The translations under genes were made by a program, and so were the position numbers. The notes under the pieces were generated by a model, which searched no databases, was not told the DNA's origin, and saw only the letters and a program-made list of their open reading frames with translations. DNA of 44,357 nucleotides from Clostridia bacterium (GTDB lineage: Bacteria > Bacillota > Clostridia > Christensenellales > Aristaeellaceae): positions 1-44,357 of the forward strand of contig JAFUCP010000105.1 of the NCBI GenBank assembly GCA_017459565.1, read 5' to 3'. Of this stretch, positions 24,714 to 33,584 are shown piece after piece (within the stretch, counting starts at the first letter, position 1; the number at the start of each line of letters is the position of its first letter).

Positions 24714-24742
24714 TTGACTTTCGGCACGAGAACCATTATCAT
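24714..24742 (+). promoter_or_regulatory. Sigma-A promoter of fucO
   Basis: TTGACT (24714-24719), 17 bases, then TATCAT (24737-24742). The leader is about 42 bases. Confidence 0.78.
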
Positions 24743-24790
24743 TGAAGCAGTGGGTTATTCCATATCAAACCAAAAGGAGAGTGCGTTCCC

Positions 24791-25939
24791 ATGGCAAACC
24801 GCATCGTTCTGAACACCATTTCCTATCACGGCAAGGGCGCGATTGAAAACATCGTCCCGGAGCTGACCGCCCGCGGCTACAAAAAGGCCTTTGTATGCTC
24901 CGACCCGGACCTGATCAAATTCGGCGTGACCGCAAAGGTGACGGACCTGCTGGACGGCGCAAAGTTCGCCTATGACGTTTACAGCGAAATCAAGCCCAAC
25001 CCTACCATTGAAAACGTGCAGAGCGGCGTGGCGGCCTTCAAGCAGAGCGGCGCGGACTGCATCGTCGCCATCGGCGGCGGTTCTTCCATGGACACCGCAA
25101 AGGCCATCGGCATCATCATCAACAACCCCGAATTTGAGGACGTGCGCTCTCTGGAGGGCGTCGCCCCCACCAAAAAGCACGCCGTGTTCACCATCGCCGT
25201 GCCCACCACCGCCGGCACCGCCGCGGAGGTCACGATCAATTACGTCATCACCGACGTGGAGAAAAAGCGCAAGTTCGTGTGCGTGGATACCAACGACATC
25301 CCCGAGATCGCCGTGGTAGACCCCGACATGATGAGCAGTATGCCCAAGGGACTGACCGCCGCCACCGGCATGGACGCTCTGACTCACGCCATCGAGGGCT
25401 ATATCACCAAGGGCGCCTGCGCCATCTCCGATATGTTCCACCTGGAGGCCATCCGGCTGATCGCCGCCAGCCTGCGCGGCGCGGTTCAGAACACCCCCGA
25501 GGGGCGCGAGGGCATGGCTCTGGGTCAGTATATCGCGGGCATGGGCTTCTCCAACGTGGGTCTGGGCATCGTCCACAGCATGGCCCACGGCCTGTCCGCG
25601 CTGTATGACACGCCCCACGGCGTCGCCTGCGCCATCATACTGCCCTTCGGCCTGGAATACAACGCTCCCGTGGCCGGCAAGCGCTATCGCGCCATCGGCA
25701 AGGCCATGTGCGTGCCGGGCATCGACATGATGGACGACGAGGAAGCCGCGAAGGCCACCATCGCCGCCGTGAAGCAGCTTTCAAAGGATGTGGGCATCCC
25801 CGCGGACCTGAAGGGCATCCTCAAGGAGGAGGACGTGCAGTTCCTGTCCGAATCCGCCTTCGCGGACGCCTGCTGCCCCGGCAATCCCCGGGATACCAGC
25901 GTAGAGGAGATCAAGGCGCTGTACCGCAGCATGATGTGA
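24791..25939 (+). CDS. fucO: Lactaldehyde reductase / 1,2-propanediol oxidoreductase (iron-dependent alcohol dehydrogenase)
   Basis: FucO reduces L-lactaldehyde, from fucose or rhamnose breakdown, to 1,2-propanediol with NADH during anaerobic growth. The 382 residues follow E. coli FucO closely along the whole length, including the MANR start, the IGGGS nucleotide loop, PTTAGTAAEVTINYVITD and MDALTHAIEGYIT. The Fe2+ ligands are D195, H199, H262 and H276. No fucose or rhamnose gene is nearby, so the substrate could be another short aldehyde. AAGGAG lies 11 bases before the ATG. It has its own promoter and terminator, so it is a single-gene unit. Confidence 0.92.
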   Translation: MANRIVLNTISYHGKGAIENIVPELTARGYKKAFVCSDPDLIKFGVTAKVTDLLDGAKFAYDVYSEIKPNPTIENVQSGVAAFKQSGADCIVAIGGGSSMDTAKAIGIIINNPEFEDVRSLEGVAPTKKHAVFTIAVPTTAGTAAEVTINYVITDVEKKRKFVCVDTNDIPEIAVVDPDMMSSMPKGLTAATGMDALTHAIEGYITKGACAISDMFHLEAIRLIAASLRGAVQNTPEGREGMALGQYIAGMGFSNVGLGIVHSMAHGLSALYDTPHGVACAIILPFGLEYNAPVAGKRYRAIGKAMCVPGIDMMDDEEAAKATIAAVKQLSKDVGIPADLKGILKEEDVQFLSESAFADACCPGNPRDTSVEEIKALYRSMM

Positions 25940-25955
25940 TAATCCTGTCATACAC

Positions 25956-25993
25956 TGGGCCTTCCCCTTTTTCGGGGGAAGGCCCATGTTTTT
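25956..25993 (+). terminator. Terminator after fucO
   Basis: A 12-bp perfect stem (25956-25967 with 25975-25986) with a seven-base loop is followed by TGTTTTT. Confidence 0.92.
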
Positions 25994-26082
25994 GGAATTG
26001 TACATGATTGGGAAAACGGAACGTTTTCCGGGTCGGCGACATCCACTGGATGGCGTCGACAATCATAATATCCATAGGATGT

Positions 26083-27462
26083 TCAGCTTTGCCGGTTCGC
26101 GTCCGGCCGAAGGAGGATCTCCTTCCATTTTTTTGAAAACAGATAGAACCCCGACATGCTGATCAGGCCAAAGGCGAAGGAGATGGGAAAGCAAAGCATG
26201 ATCCAGGTGCCATCGTACCAGGCGCGGATCATGTAGGCGGCGGGGATGCGCACAGCCCAAAGCATCAAAAGGTTCACCAGCGTGGTATAGCGCACCAATC
26301 CGACCCCGTTGACGAAGCACAGCATGGTGTTGAACACGGCGAACATCCAGAAGCTGAACAGCTGGACGGTCACATATCTGTTGGCGTACATAAGCACCTG
26401 CTCCTCCGCGGAAAACAGGCGCAACAGCGGCCAGCGCACGGTCCAGAACAGCGTGCCGCTGGTCAGCGCAATGATGCCCATCACGACGGGGATGCGCAGA
26501 TGGCCCCGGCGCAGCCGGTCGTAATTTCCCGCGCCGTAATTCTGGCCGGAGAACGTGGTGGCGGCAGAGGCCATGCTGGAGTTGGCAATGCTGGCCATGC
26601 CCGTGATGCGCCCGGCCACCGCCCCGCCTGCCATGAATACAGAGCCCTGGGAGTTCACCAGCGTCTGCATGGCCAGGTGGCCCAGGGAGTACAGGGAGTT
26701 GTTGAGCCCGATGGGCAGCCCGATGCGAATGATATCCCGAAGCGTCGCCGCGGACAGCCGCCAGCTGAACACGGGCACGCGCAGCTGGGGATAGTTGTGC
26801 CGGATATACACGATGCTCACGATCCAGCTGATGTACATGGCCGCGCTGGTGGCCAGCGCCGCCCCGGCCACATCCATCCGCAGCCCGGCCACCAGCACAA
26901 GGTCCATCACCACATTGATGACAAAGGAAACCAACAGGAACAGAAGCGACGCCGTGCTGTTGCCCATGCCCCGCAGGATGCCGGAATTCATGTTATAGCC
27001 GATGTTTCCCAGGGACCCCGCCAGCACGATGCGCACATAGGCCGTTGCCGGCTTCAGGGCGTCCGGCGGCACCTGCATCAGGCGCAATATGGCCGGAGCC
27101 AGCACGATGCCCAGCACGTTCAACGCCAGGCCGCACAGCCAGACAAAGGAGACGGCAGTCCGGCTGATCCGGCAGGTTCCCTCCAGATCGCCCGCGCCCT
27201 TGGCCTGGGATATCAATATGGACACGCCGGTGCCGATGCCCAGAAACACGCAAAGCACCACCTCCACCGGCTGGGCGCTTGTGCCCACAGCCGCCAGAGA
27301 GGTGGTGCCGCAATAGGCGCCGATCACCAGCGTGTCCACGGTGGTATAAAGCTGTTGCAGGATATTGCCGACGACCAGGGGCAGCGCAAACAGCAGCACC
27401 TTTTTCAGTATCGGCCCATAGGTCATATCGATGACCCTGTCTCTTCTATGCATGGCTGCCAT
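26083..27462 (-). CDS. MATE-family efflux transporter (second copy)
   Basis: A twelve-segment MATE protein with the clostridial-type opening DMTYGPILKKVLLFALPLVVGN (first residues split here by the family pattern), then QQLYTTVDTLVIG, and GILRGMGNS in the first half. Substrate is unknown. The frame is open back to an ATG at 27525 that overlaps the stop of the preceding C26 gene as ATGA, which would suggest translational coupling. MATE proteins of this group normally have only 6-15 residues before DMT, so the ATG at 27462 (or 27453) is preferred. AAAAGGGG lies 14 bases upstream, a wide gap. It is last in the minus-strand directon. No clear terminator is seen in 26000-26082, only a short GGAAAAC/GTTTTCC stem. 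Confidence 0.88.
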   Translation of the reverse strand: MAAMHRRDRVIDMTYGPILKKVLLFALPLVVGNILQQLYTTVDTLVIGAYCGTTSLAAVGTSAQPVEVVLCVFLGIGTGVSILISQAKGAGDLEGTCRISRTAVSFVWLCGLALNVLGIVLAPAILRLMQVPPDALKPATAYVRIVLAGSLGNIGYNMNSGILRGMGNSTASLLFLLVSFVINVVMDLVLVAGLRMDVAGAALATSAAMYISWIVSIVYIRHNYPQLRVPVFSWRLSAATLRDIIRIGLPIGLNNSLYSLGHLAMQTLVNSQGSVFMAGGAVAGRITGMASIANSSMASAATTFSGQNYGAGNYDRLRRGHLRIPVVMGIIALTSGTLFWTVRWPLLRLFSAEEQVLMYANRYVTVQLFSFWMFAVFNTMLCFVNGVGLVRYTTLVNLLMLWAVRIPAAYMIRAWYDGTWIMLCFPISFAFGLISMSGFYLFSKKWKEILLRPDANRQS

Positions 27463-27521
27463 GGCCCGCGACTTCGCCCCTTTTCCTAAGGAAACACACG
27501 CCATCCGCTGCGCGGAACAGA

Positions 27522-28214
27522 TCATTCGCCGCCCGTCTGTAAAGCGCGCCGCGCGACAAGCACGCGATCCAGAAAATCCCGCAGCACCACGCTGCCATCC
27601 ACGGTATCGGGCCGGGCGCGGTCAAAGCACATGCGCTCGGGGTGCCACTGCACGGCGTAGATGGGCAGCACGCTGTGGCGCAGAGCCTCCACGACGCCAT
27701 CGTCAGAGCGCTGCGCCACGATCAGCCCTTTCCCCAGCGCGTCCACGCCCTGATGATGGGCGCTGTTCACGCAAAAGCGTTCCCCGTACATTCCCGCCAG
27801 CCAGCTGCCGGGAATGGCGACGCTGTCATGGGCGCGGTCCGCGCCGCGCTCGTCCCACCTGTGGCGCGGGCTCTGGGACAGGTGCTGTATCAGCGTGCCG
27901 CCGAAGTAAACGTTGATGAGCTGCAGGCCACGGCATATGCCGAACACCGGTTTTTGCGCCTTCACAAAGGCATCAAGCGTGGAAAACTGCATTTCATCCA
28001 GTGCGGGGTCGAGCCTGCCGCAAGCGGTATTGGCCCGATGATAGCGCGCCGGGTCGATATCACCGCCGCCCGGCAGCAAAAGGCCGTCGCAGGCGCACAG
28101 GTCCGCCTCACCGCCCGCGGCAATACCCCGGGCTCCCAGCTTGTCCAGAACGTCAAAATAGTTGGCGTACCGCGTCCCCGGCGGGACGGGAACGACGATT
28201 TTCAATGCTTCCAT
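27522..28214 (-). CDS. Class I glutamine amidotransferase-like peptidase C26 (gamma-glutamyl hydrolase family)
   Basis: The 230-residue protein has the C26 fold marks: LLLPGGGDIDP (46-55), nucleophile C94 in FGICRGLQLIN, and QWHPE with H191 and E193 completing the triad. The closest known functions are PuuD-type gamma-glutamyl-GABA hydrolases and related gamma-glutamyl peptidases. No putrescine pathway gene is adjacent, so the natural substrate is open. The ribosome binding site is weak (AAAAAGA next to ATG), and the gene follows the Hsp70-like gene by 41 bases, so translation may rely on coupling. Its stop overlaps a possible MATE start. Confidence 0.88.
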   Translation of the reverse strand: MEALKIVVPVPPGTRYANYFDVLDKLGARGIAAGGEADLCACDGLLLPGGGDIDPARYHRANTACGRLDPALDEMQFSTLDAFVKAQKPVFGICRGLQLINVYFGGTLIQHLSQSPRHRWDERGADRAHDSVAIPGSWLAGMYGERFCVNSAHHQGVDALGKGLIVAQRSDDGVVEALRHSVLPIYAVQWHPERMCFDRARPDTVDGSVVLRDFLDRVLVARRALQTGGE

Positions 28215-28255
28215 TCTTTTTACACGCTTCCGGGATCAAATTCGCGCCGGCCCGC

Positions 28256-30163
28256 CTACAGCGGGATCTCCACCACCTCGGCCATCTTCAGAAGACAGCT
28301 TTCGATCTGCTCCGAGATTTCAGAGGCCATGCGCGCGGTGATTTCTGCGTTCTTCTCGTTTTCAAGGTTGTTGTAAAAATTCTGCTTGACCTCTTCGGTC
28401 AGGCGCTCGATCCGCGCCTCGAAATGTCCCCGGGGCACCAGCTTGCGCATGGGCTTGGGAATATCCATGTTCATAAACACATCCTGCATCTTCTCCTTGC
28501 CCAGAAACAGTATCAGCAAAGAGAGGATCGCACCGGCCACAATGCCGGAAATGCCGCTGGACACTACGGCCAGGCCGCTGCCGCCGCAGATCAGGCCCAC
28601 GATGATCGATATGATGGTGTTGATCAGCCAGGTGAGGCCCTCCACCGCGAAGACATCCTTGGCGTCGATGCGGATATCCACGTCGGACAGGGAGAAGTAG
28701 GAATTCAGGCTCATGGCGCGGTATGGCACGTTGTGCCGCACGCAGATGGGCATGGTTTTTTCCTCCACGTCGAAGGCCACCTGCCTGAGCCACTGGGCGA
28801 TGGGGTTCACCATGAGCGTCTGCGCCTCGTCGGAGTGCAGCCAGTCCTCAATTTCCCGCTGCACCGTTTTGTCGATCTCCGACAGGCGCTTGATATCCCC
28901 GTCCCGCCAGCGGTCAAACACCGGCAGGGCCACACGCCGCAGGATCGGCTCCACCAGCGCGTCCACGATCCGGCGGTAGAGGTCGTCAATGCGCTTTTCC
29001 ACAATGCGCTCCACGGCGCTGGAATCGATCAGCTCCTCCACCTCCCGGCGGAACTGGCGCAGCTCCTCGTCAATGCGCCCGCTCCAGGCCAGGCCCCGGG
29101 ACACTGAAAACTCCGGCTCCGCGCCGGTGATGATCACGGCCTCAGGGTACACCTGGGTACACCAGTCGCGGATCGCCGGAAGCCGGGAAACGCCGCCGGT
29201 CAAAAACAGCAGCTCCGGCCGGTGGTCGTCCAGGCGCGCACGCAGCTGCATAAGGCTGTCCACAAAGGCGTCCCGGAAGGATTTGCCGTTCAGCTGCTCG
29301 GCCCGCCGGTTCAACACGCGGTCCGCCACTTTTTCGTCGATGCGCAGGGTCAGTCGCGCGCCCTCGCCCGTAAGTATGCGCACGGTCTTTTGACAATCGT
29401 TTTCGCGCCAGTAATCCTCATCCGAAAAATACTGCTCCTTGAGGCGGCGGGCGGCGAATTCGCAGTAGCTGCGCCAGGGCGGGCTGGCCTCCAGCGCGCG
29501 CCGCACCGCGCCGGCATCCGCGCTGCCTTTGATGGATTCCTCCAGAATCAGCTCGTCCATGATGCCGCCGCCCAGCCGCACCTCGCCCGCGGTTTGCAGC
29601 TCCACCTCGCGCCCGCCCATGATGAAGGCAAAGTCCGTGGTGGAGGAGCCGATATCCACCACCAGCACGGGCTTGGACATGATATCATAGCCCACCTGGA
29701 AGTGCTTGGACTGGCAGGCGCTGATCAGCGCCGCCCGGGATTCGGAGACGATTCGGGCGGGAGGATAGCCGGTATCCTCGAATATGCGGCGGTAACGCTC
29801 CCGGGCCGCGCGGTCCCAGCCCGCGGGACAGCCGATGTAGAAGCAGCAGTCCTCATCCTTGACCAGGTTGCCGTCGGCATACAGTTCGCCGAGGACGCCC
29901 GCCGCGAAGCGCTTGATGTCCTTCTGGCTCTCAGGCTCCGTCAGAAAACCGCTTTTGAAGCGCAGGGCGCGGCGAACGGCGTGGGTGTCGTAGCAAGCGC
30001 TCTCCCCGATCAACAGCTCGCCGCTTTCCAGCTGGGCGTAGGCGGTCACGAAGCTCTTCGCCTCCCGAACCGCCAGCACCTCCGGAGCCCCGGCGTCATT
30101 CCTGTCCAGGCGACAGACCGCGCTTTCGGCGTCGCCCAGATCAAAGCCATAGTATCTGTTCAT
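28256..30163 (-). CDS. Hsp70-fold ATPase with C-terminal membrane hairpin, no standard substrate-binding domain
   Basis: Residues 1-360 form an actin/Hsp70-type ATPase: phosphate-1 loop GFDLG (6-10), VDIGSSTTDF (169-178) as phosphate-2, and FLTGGVSRLP (320-329) as adenosine motif. The usual TT of the DnaK phosphate-1 loop (DLGTT) is replaced by DA. After it comes a helical, charged region (360-470), a short beta-like stretch, then two hydrophobic segments (about 511-526 and 531-555) and a final amphipathic helix (580-625). DnaK's beta-sandwich substrate domain is absent. The layout suggests an ATPase held at the membrane. GGAG is eight bases before the ATG. It lies 51 bases after a two-TM protein gene that probably encodes its partner. 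Function is unknown; a specialised chaperone or stress device is inference. Confidence 0.85.
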   Translation of the reverse strand: MNRYYGFDLGDAESAVCRLDRNDAGAPEVLAVREAKSFVTAYAQLESGELLIGESACYDTHAVRRALRFKSGFLTEPESQKDIKRFAAGVLGELYADGNLVKDEDCCFYIGCPAGWDRAARERYRRIFEDTGYPPARIVSESRAALISACQSKHFQVGYDIMSKPVLVVDIGSSTTDFAFIMGGREVELQTAGEVRLGGGIMDELILEESIKGSADAGAVRRALEASPPWRSYCEFAARRLKEQYFSDEDYWRENDCQKTVRILTGEGARLTLRIDEKVADRVLNRRAEQLNGKSFRDAFVDSLMQLRARLDDHRPELLFLTGGVSRLPAIRDWCTQVYPEAVIITGAEPEFSVSRGLAWSGRIDEELRQFRREVEELIDSSAVERIVEKRIDDLYRRIVDALVEPILRRVALPVFDRWRDGDIKRLSEIDKTVQREIEDWLHSDEAQTLMVNPIAQWLRQVAFDVEEKTMPICVRHNVPYRAMSLNSYFSLSDVDIRIDAKDVFAVEGLTWLINTIISIIVGLICGGSGLAVVSSGISGIVAGAILSLLILFLGKEKMQDVFMNMDIPKPMRKLVPRGHFEARIERLTEEVKQNFYNNLENEKNAEITARMASEISEQIESCLLKMAEVVEIPL

Positions 30164-30181
30164 GCGTATATCTCCATATAG

Positions 30182-30215
30182 ACTTTAGTCTGTTTGCATG
30201 TACTTCAGTCTGTTT
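30182..30215. repeat. 14-bp direct repeat, 20-bp period, between the membrane-protein and Hsp70-like genes
   Basis: ACTTTAGTCTGTTT (30182-30195) and ACTTCAGTCTGTTT (30202-30215) differ at one base and start 20 bp apart, about two helix turns. They fill the 51-base gap; the second overlaps the TAA of the upstream gene by one base. They could be a protein-binding site or chance. Confidence 0.5.
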
Positions 30216-31108
30216 TATCGTGTTGAGGAGGCCAGTCCCTTCCTGAGCAGCTTGCCCTCCGAAACCAGCGCCGGGCGGATGGTGCCCGGGTGCTGAGCCG
30301 GGAGAAATTCAAACCAGCCGTCCCGGCCTTCGGCATAGTCCACGATATCGATGCCCGCGTTGTGCAGGAAGAAGCGTATGGCGGAAGCAGATTCCAGACC
30401 GCTGTCGCTTTGATCGGAATAGGCCGTTTCCAGCAGTTCCGCGAAAAGCTCCAGCTCCGCCGCGGGCACCCCGCCCACGGGCGCAAGCTCCGCCTCCCGC
30501 TGGACGTGCGCGACGTTCTCCTGGCGGATGCGCTCCAGCTGGCCGTCCGCCTGGAGCATGGCCCCGCGCAGGCAGTGCCAAGCCTTTTCGGCGTCCACAA
30601 GGTACTCCGTACGGACCATGTCCACGCGCGCATCCGGCTTTGATTTGCCGGGCTTGGAGGCGCGCAGGCCGGATAAGAACAGGCATCCGCCGCCCAGCAG
30701 CGTGGGCAGCAGCACCTTCAAAAAGGCCAGCGCCCCGCCCGTCTGCCCGCCGATCAGCATACCGATCACCGAAGCCAGCACCAGCAGCGCCCCAGCAATC
30801 AGCAGCACCAGCGTCAATACATCCATGCGCAGGCCCTTGCGCCCTTCGGCCTCGTATTCCTTTTTCCACGCCCGTGTCTCGCCCACCGCGTCCATGAGGG
30901 GCAGCGTGTTCTTCATTGCCTGTAAAATGTGCTGGGCGCTGTCCCGCTGGGCCGCGTCCTCGCAACGCTCCACATAGCGGTACATGACCCGGTCGATCGC
31001 CTTCTCCAGCACGGCCTGGGCCGAAGCGAGGGCGCGGTCCGACGCGATGTTCGCAAGCACCATGTCCCTGTCCTCGTCCAGCAGCGCCGCGAGAGTGAAC
31101 TTATCCAT
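30215..31108 (-). CDS. Two-TM protein of unknown function, probable partner of the Hsp70-like ATPase
   Basis: I do not recognise a named family. The 297 residues have an N-terminal helical, charged region (1-90), two membrane segments (about 97-119 and 127-147), a basic loop, then a helical region (165-240). A compact C-terminal end (245-295) contains GIDIVDYAEG, DGWFEFLP and GTIRPALVSEGKLLRKGLA. The last motif (GT, hydrophobic stretch, GKLL, basic, hydrophobic) weakly recalls the GrpE beta-domain, and GrpE is the nucleotide exchange factor of DnaK. With the Hsp70-like gene next in line, an exchange-factor-like partner is a reasonable guess but not shown. GGGAGG is eight bases before the ATG. 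The gene follows the amylase gene by 46 bases. Confidence 0.8.
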   Translation of the reverse strand: MDKFTLAALLDEDRDMVLANIASDRALASAQAVLEKAIDRVMYRYVERCEDAAQRDSAQHILQAMKNTLPLMDAVGETRAWKKEYEAEGRKGLRMDVLTLVLLIAGALLVLASVIGMLIGGQTGGALAFLKVLLPTLLGGGCLFLSGLRASKPGKSKPDARVDMVRTEYLVDAEKAWHCLRGAMLQADGQLERIRQENVAHVQREAELAPVGGVPAAELELFAELLETAYSDQSDSGLESASAIRFFLHNAGIDIVDYAEGRDGWFEFLPAQHPGTIRPALVSEGKLLRKGLASSTR

Positions 31109-31154
31109 GCTTATCGCCTCCCGGTCAAAGGGACGTCTTTGCGCCCCGCATCAT

Positions 31155-32654
31155 TCAATCCTTCAATATGACGATGCCGTAGGGCGGCAGCGTCAGCCAT
31201 GCTTCCCCGTCCGACTCCGAAACCGCCGCCGCCGATTCGCCGACCTCGAGGTCCCGGGCAATCGCCCAGGAGCCGACGCTCAGACGGCCCGCCTCCTTGC
31301 CGGAGAAGTTGATTGCGATCCGGCAGCTCTCCCCCGAAAGGGTGCGTTCCATCAGGCAAAGGCTGTCCTCCGCCAGGATAAAGGCGTTTGCGCCGCCCGA
31401 AATCTCCGGGAAATCCAGCCTGGCCTCGTTCACCGCGCGCACATAGCTCAAAAGCGAACCGGGGTCGGTTTGTTGCGCCGCCACGGAGGGATAGGCGTAC
31501 TCCACCGCTGTCGTTCCCGGGGGCTGGTCGGTCATATCGTCATCGCTCCAGTACATCGCCAGCCGCTTGTTGGGATCGTCGCCGCTGCCCACCATGCCGA
31601 TTTCCTCACCATAGTAGGTAAACACGCGCCCGTTCAGCATGCCCAGAAGGCCCTCGGCGAATTTGGCGACGGCAGGGTTGCTCCGCCCCTGCACCAGGCC
31701 CACGGTACGCCCGGTATCGTGGTTGCACAAAAAGGGCGCGAGGGCGACCTCCGGAATGGCTTCAAGCGTCTTTTCATAGGCCGTGGCAAACCGCCGGGCA
31801 GGCTCCTTCCGGGCCCGCAGGCTCGATACGACAAAGCCCTCGGCCTGGGCCGCGGGGAACAGGAAAAAGGCGTCAACGCCGCTTGTGTAATAATCCGCGA
31901 TGACATCCAGATTCGCCCAGCACTCTCCCACCAGGAAGCTGTCGGGCTTTAGCTGCTCCGCCATGGCCTTCAGCTCGGCCAGCAGGGCGATATTGCGCTT
32001 CGACTCGCCGGTGTGGTAGCTGGTTACGGCGTCCAGCCGGAAGCCGTCCACGCCCACGTCGTTGAGCCAAAAATCAAATATCCTTCGGATGACGTCCTTC
32101 ACTTCCGGGTTGTCCAGGTTCAAATCGGGCATACCTCCGCCCGAAAAGCGCTCCTCATAGTACCATTCCGTCCCGTCCAGCGGGGTATATCCGCTGCCGC
32201 CCGCGCGGCTGAAATTGTAATAACCGACCATAGTCGAATCTTCGCCGGACGCAAGCGCCTCCGCCGCCGCCTGAAACCACGGATGGCGCGTGGAGGTGTG
32301 GTTGACGGGCATGTCCACGATCAGGCGCAGGCCCTTTTCATGGCAAGCAGCCGTCAGCGCGCGCATATCCTCAAGCGTGCCGTATTCCCCATCGATGTCG
32401 AAATAGTCCGTCACATCGTACTTGTGATAGGAGGGGCTGGGCATCACGGGCATGAGCCACAGACCACGCCAGCCCATATCGCGGATGTAGTCCAGCCGCG
32501 AAAGCAGCCCGTTCAGATCGCCGATGCCATCGCCGTCGGAATCCTTATAGGAGCGCACAAAGACCTCGTACCAGTTGGGTTCGTCCCAGACCTCCGCCGC
32601 GGCCAGAGGCATGGCCGCCAGCAGAACAAGCAGCAGCGCAAGAATGCGTTTCAT
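31155..32654 (-). CDS. Secreted alpha-amylase family glycoside hydrolase (GH13)
   Basis: A signal peptide (about 1-20, LALLLVLLAAMPLAAA) is followed by a GH13 barrel. The opening has the calcium-type DSDGDGIGDL loop (38-47). Region I is DMPVNHTS, the nucleophile D208 lies in GFRLDAV, the acid/base E244 in LVGECW, and CNHD (310-313) is region IV. The protein therefore hydrolyses or transfers alpha-glucans outside the cell or at its surface. At 499 residues it has only the catalytic core and a C-terminal beta domain, with no starch-binding module. The start at 32654 (third possible Met) has AGGTG six bases before it. It sits 20 bases after the radical SAM gene stop, within one transcript. Confidence 0.92.
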   Translation of the reverse strand: MKRILALLLVLLAAMPLAAAEVWDEPNWYEVFVRSYKDSDGDGIGDLNGLLSRLDYIRDMGWRGLWLMPVMPSPSYHKYDVTDYFDIDGEYGTLEDMRALTAACHEKGLRLIVDMPVNHTSTRHPWFQAAAEALASGEDSTMVGYYNFSRAGGSGYTPLDGTEWYYEERFSGGGMPDLNLDNPEVKDVIRRIFDFWLNDVGVDGFRLDAVTSYHTGESKRNIALLAELKAMAEQLKPDSFLVGECWANLDVIADYYTSGVDAFFLFPAAQAEGFVVSSLRARKEPARRFATAYEKTLEAIPEVALAPFLCNHDTGRTVGLVQGRSNPAVAKFAEGLLGMLNGRVFTYYGEEIGMVGSGDDPNKRLAMYWSDDDMTDQPPGTTAVEYAYPSVAAQQTDPGSLLSYVRAVNEARLDFPEISGGANAFILAEDSLCLMERTLSGESCRIAINFSGKEAGRLSVGSWAIARDLEVGESAAAVSESDGEAWLTLPPYGIVILKD

Positions 32655-32674
32655 GATCATCACCTGTAGACCCG

Positions 32675-33550
32675 TCAGTCGAACATGCTCAGTTGCCGGT
32701 TCCGCTCCGGCAGGTCAGCCATGTAATCAAAGCAGTCATCGGGGCGAAAGAGCATGTTCCTTGCCGTGCAAATGCCCTCCAGCGCCTCCATCAGAGCTTC
32801 CTGGTTCGGGCTTGGCAGCTCATATCGGTTGCCGTAGGCCTCGGCATAGCGCCGCTTCAAACCGGGAAAGCCTCGGTCCAGGGCCGCATAGTAGTATTCC
32901 CGGCTCCCCTCCCGGAGCGTCATGCCCATGCCGAAGCACACGATGCCTCTCACGCCCACATCCGCGCAGGCCGTCAGGATGCCGCGCACATTTTCCTCGG
33001 TGTCGTTGATGAAGGGCAGTATGGGCGAAAGCCATACCACGGTGGGTATGCCCCGCCGTCGCATGGCTTCAAGGACCTCCAGCCGGCGCTGTGTATTGCA
33101 GACGTTGGGCTCCACGGCGGAACACAGCGCCGCGTCCCAGGTGGTCAGCGTCATCTGCACCACGCATTTGGCCCGGCGGTTGATGGCCTCCAGCAGGTCG
33201 ATATCCCGCAGGATTCGGTCCGATTTTGTCTGGATCGACAGCCCGAAGCCGTTTTGTTCGATGATTTCAAGGCAGCGCCGGGTGAGCCCCAGCCTCTCCT
33301 CGCAGTGCATGTAGGGATCAGACATGGATCCGGTGCCGATCATGCAGCGCCTTTTCATGGATCGAAGCGCACGCGCCAGCAGCTGCGGCGCGTTGGCCTT
33401 GACCTCCACATCTTCAAAGGGATGGGCAAAGCGATAGCACAGGCTGCGGCTGTCGCAATAGATGCAGCCGTGGGTGCAGCCGCGATAGAGGTTCATGCCC
33501 CGCCGTCCGCCACTTGCGGTCAGCAGGCTCCTTGCCTCGACAAAGTGCAT
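32675..33550 (-). CDS. SPL-family radical SAM protein
   Basis: The radical SAM cluster motif is CTHGCIYC (CxxxCxxC), about residues 25-32. The protein belongs to COG1533 (SplB-like). True spore photoproduct lyase repairs thymine dimers in spore DNA and is about 340 residues; this one is 291 and lacks the longer C-terminus, so it is better called SPL-family than SplB. Next to sporulation genes elsewhere in the window a spore role is possible but not shown. GGAGG is six bases before the ATG. It lies 34 bases after the glycosyltransferase gene and 20 bases before the amylase gene. Confidence 0.88.
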   Translation of the reverse strand: MHFVEARSLLTASGGRRGMNLYRGCTHGCIYCDSRSLCYRFAHPFEDVEVKANAPQLLARALRSMKRRCMIGTGSMSDPYMHCEERLGLTRRCLEIIEQNGFGLSIQTKSDRILRDIDLLEAINRRAKCVVQMTLTTWDAALCSAVEPNVCNTQRRLEVLEAMRRRGIPTVVWLSPILPFINDTEENVRGILTACADVGVRGIVCFGMGMTLREGSREYYYAALDRGFPGLKRRYAEAYGNRYELPSPNQEALMEALEGICTARNMLFRPDDCFDYMADLPERNRQLSMFD

Positions 33551-33584
33551 CCAATCCCTCCATGGTCCGCGGGGACGGCGCCGG

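Noticed and set aside
26011-26029. Terminator after the second MATE gene
   Set aside because: The GGAAAAC/GTTTTCC stem is only 7 bp and no T-run follows on the minus strand.
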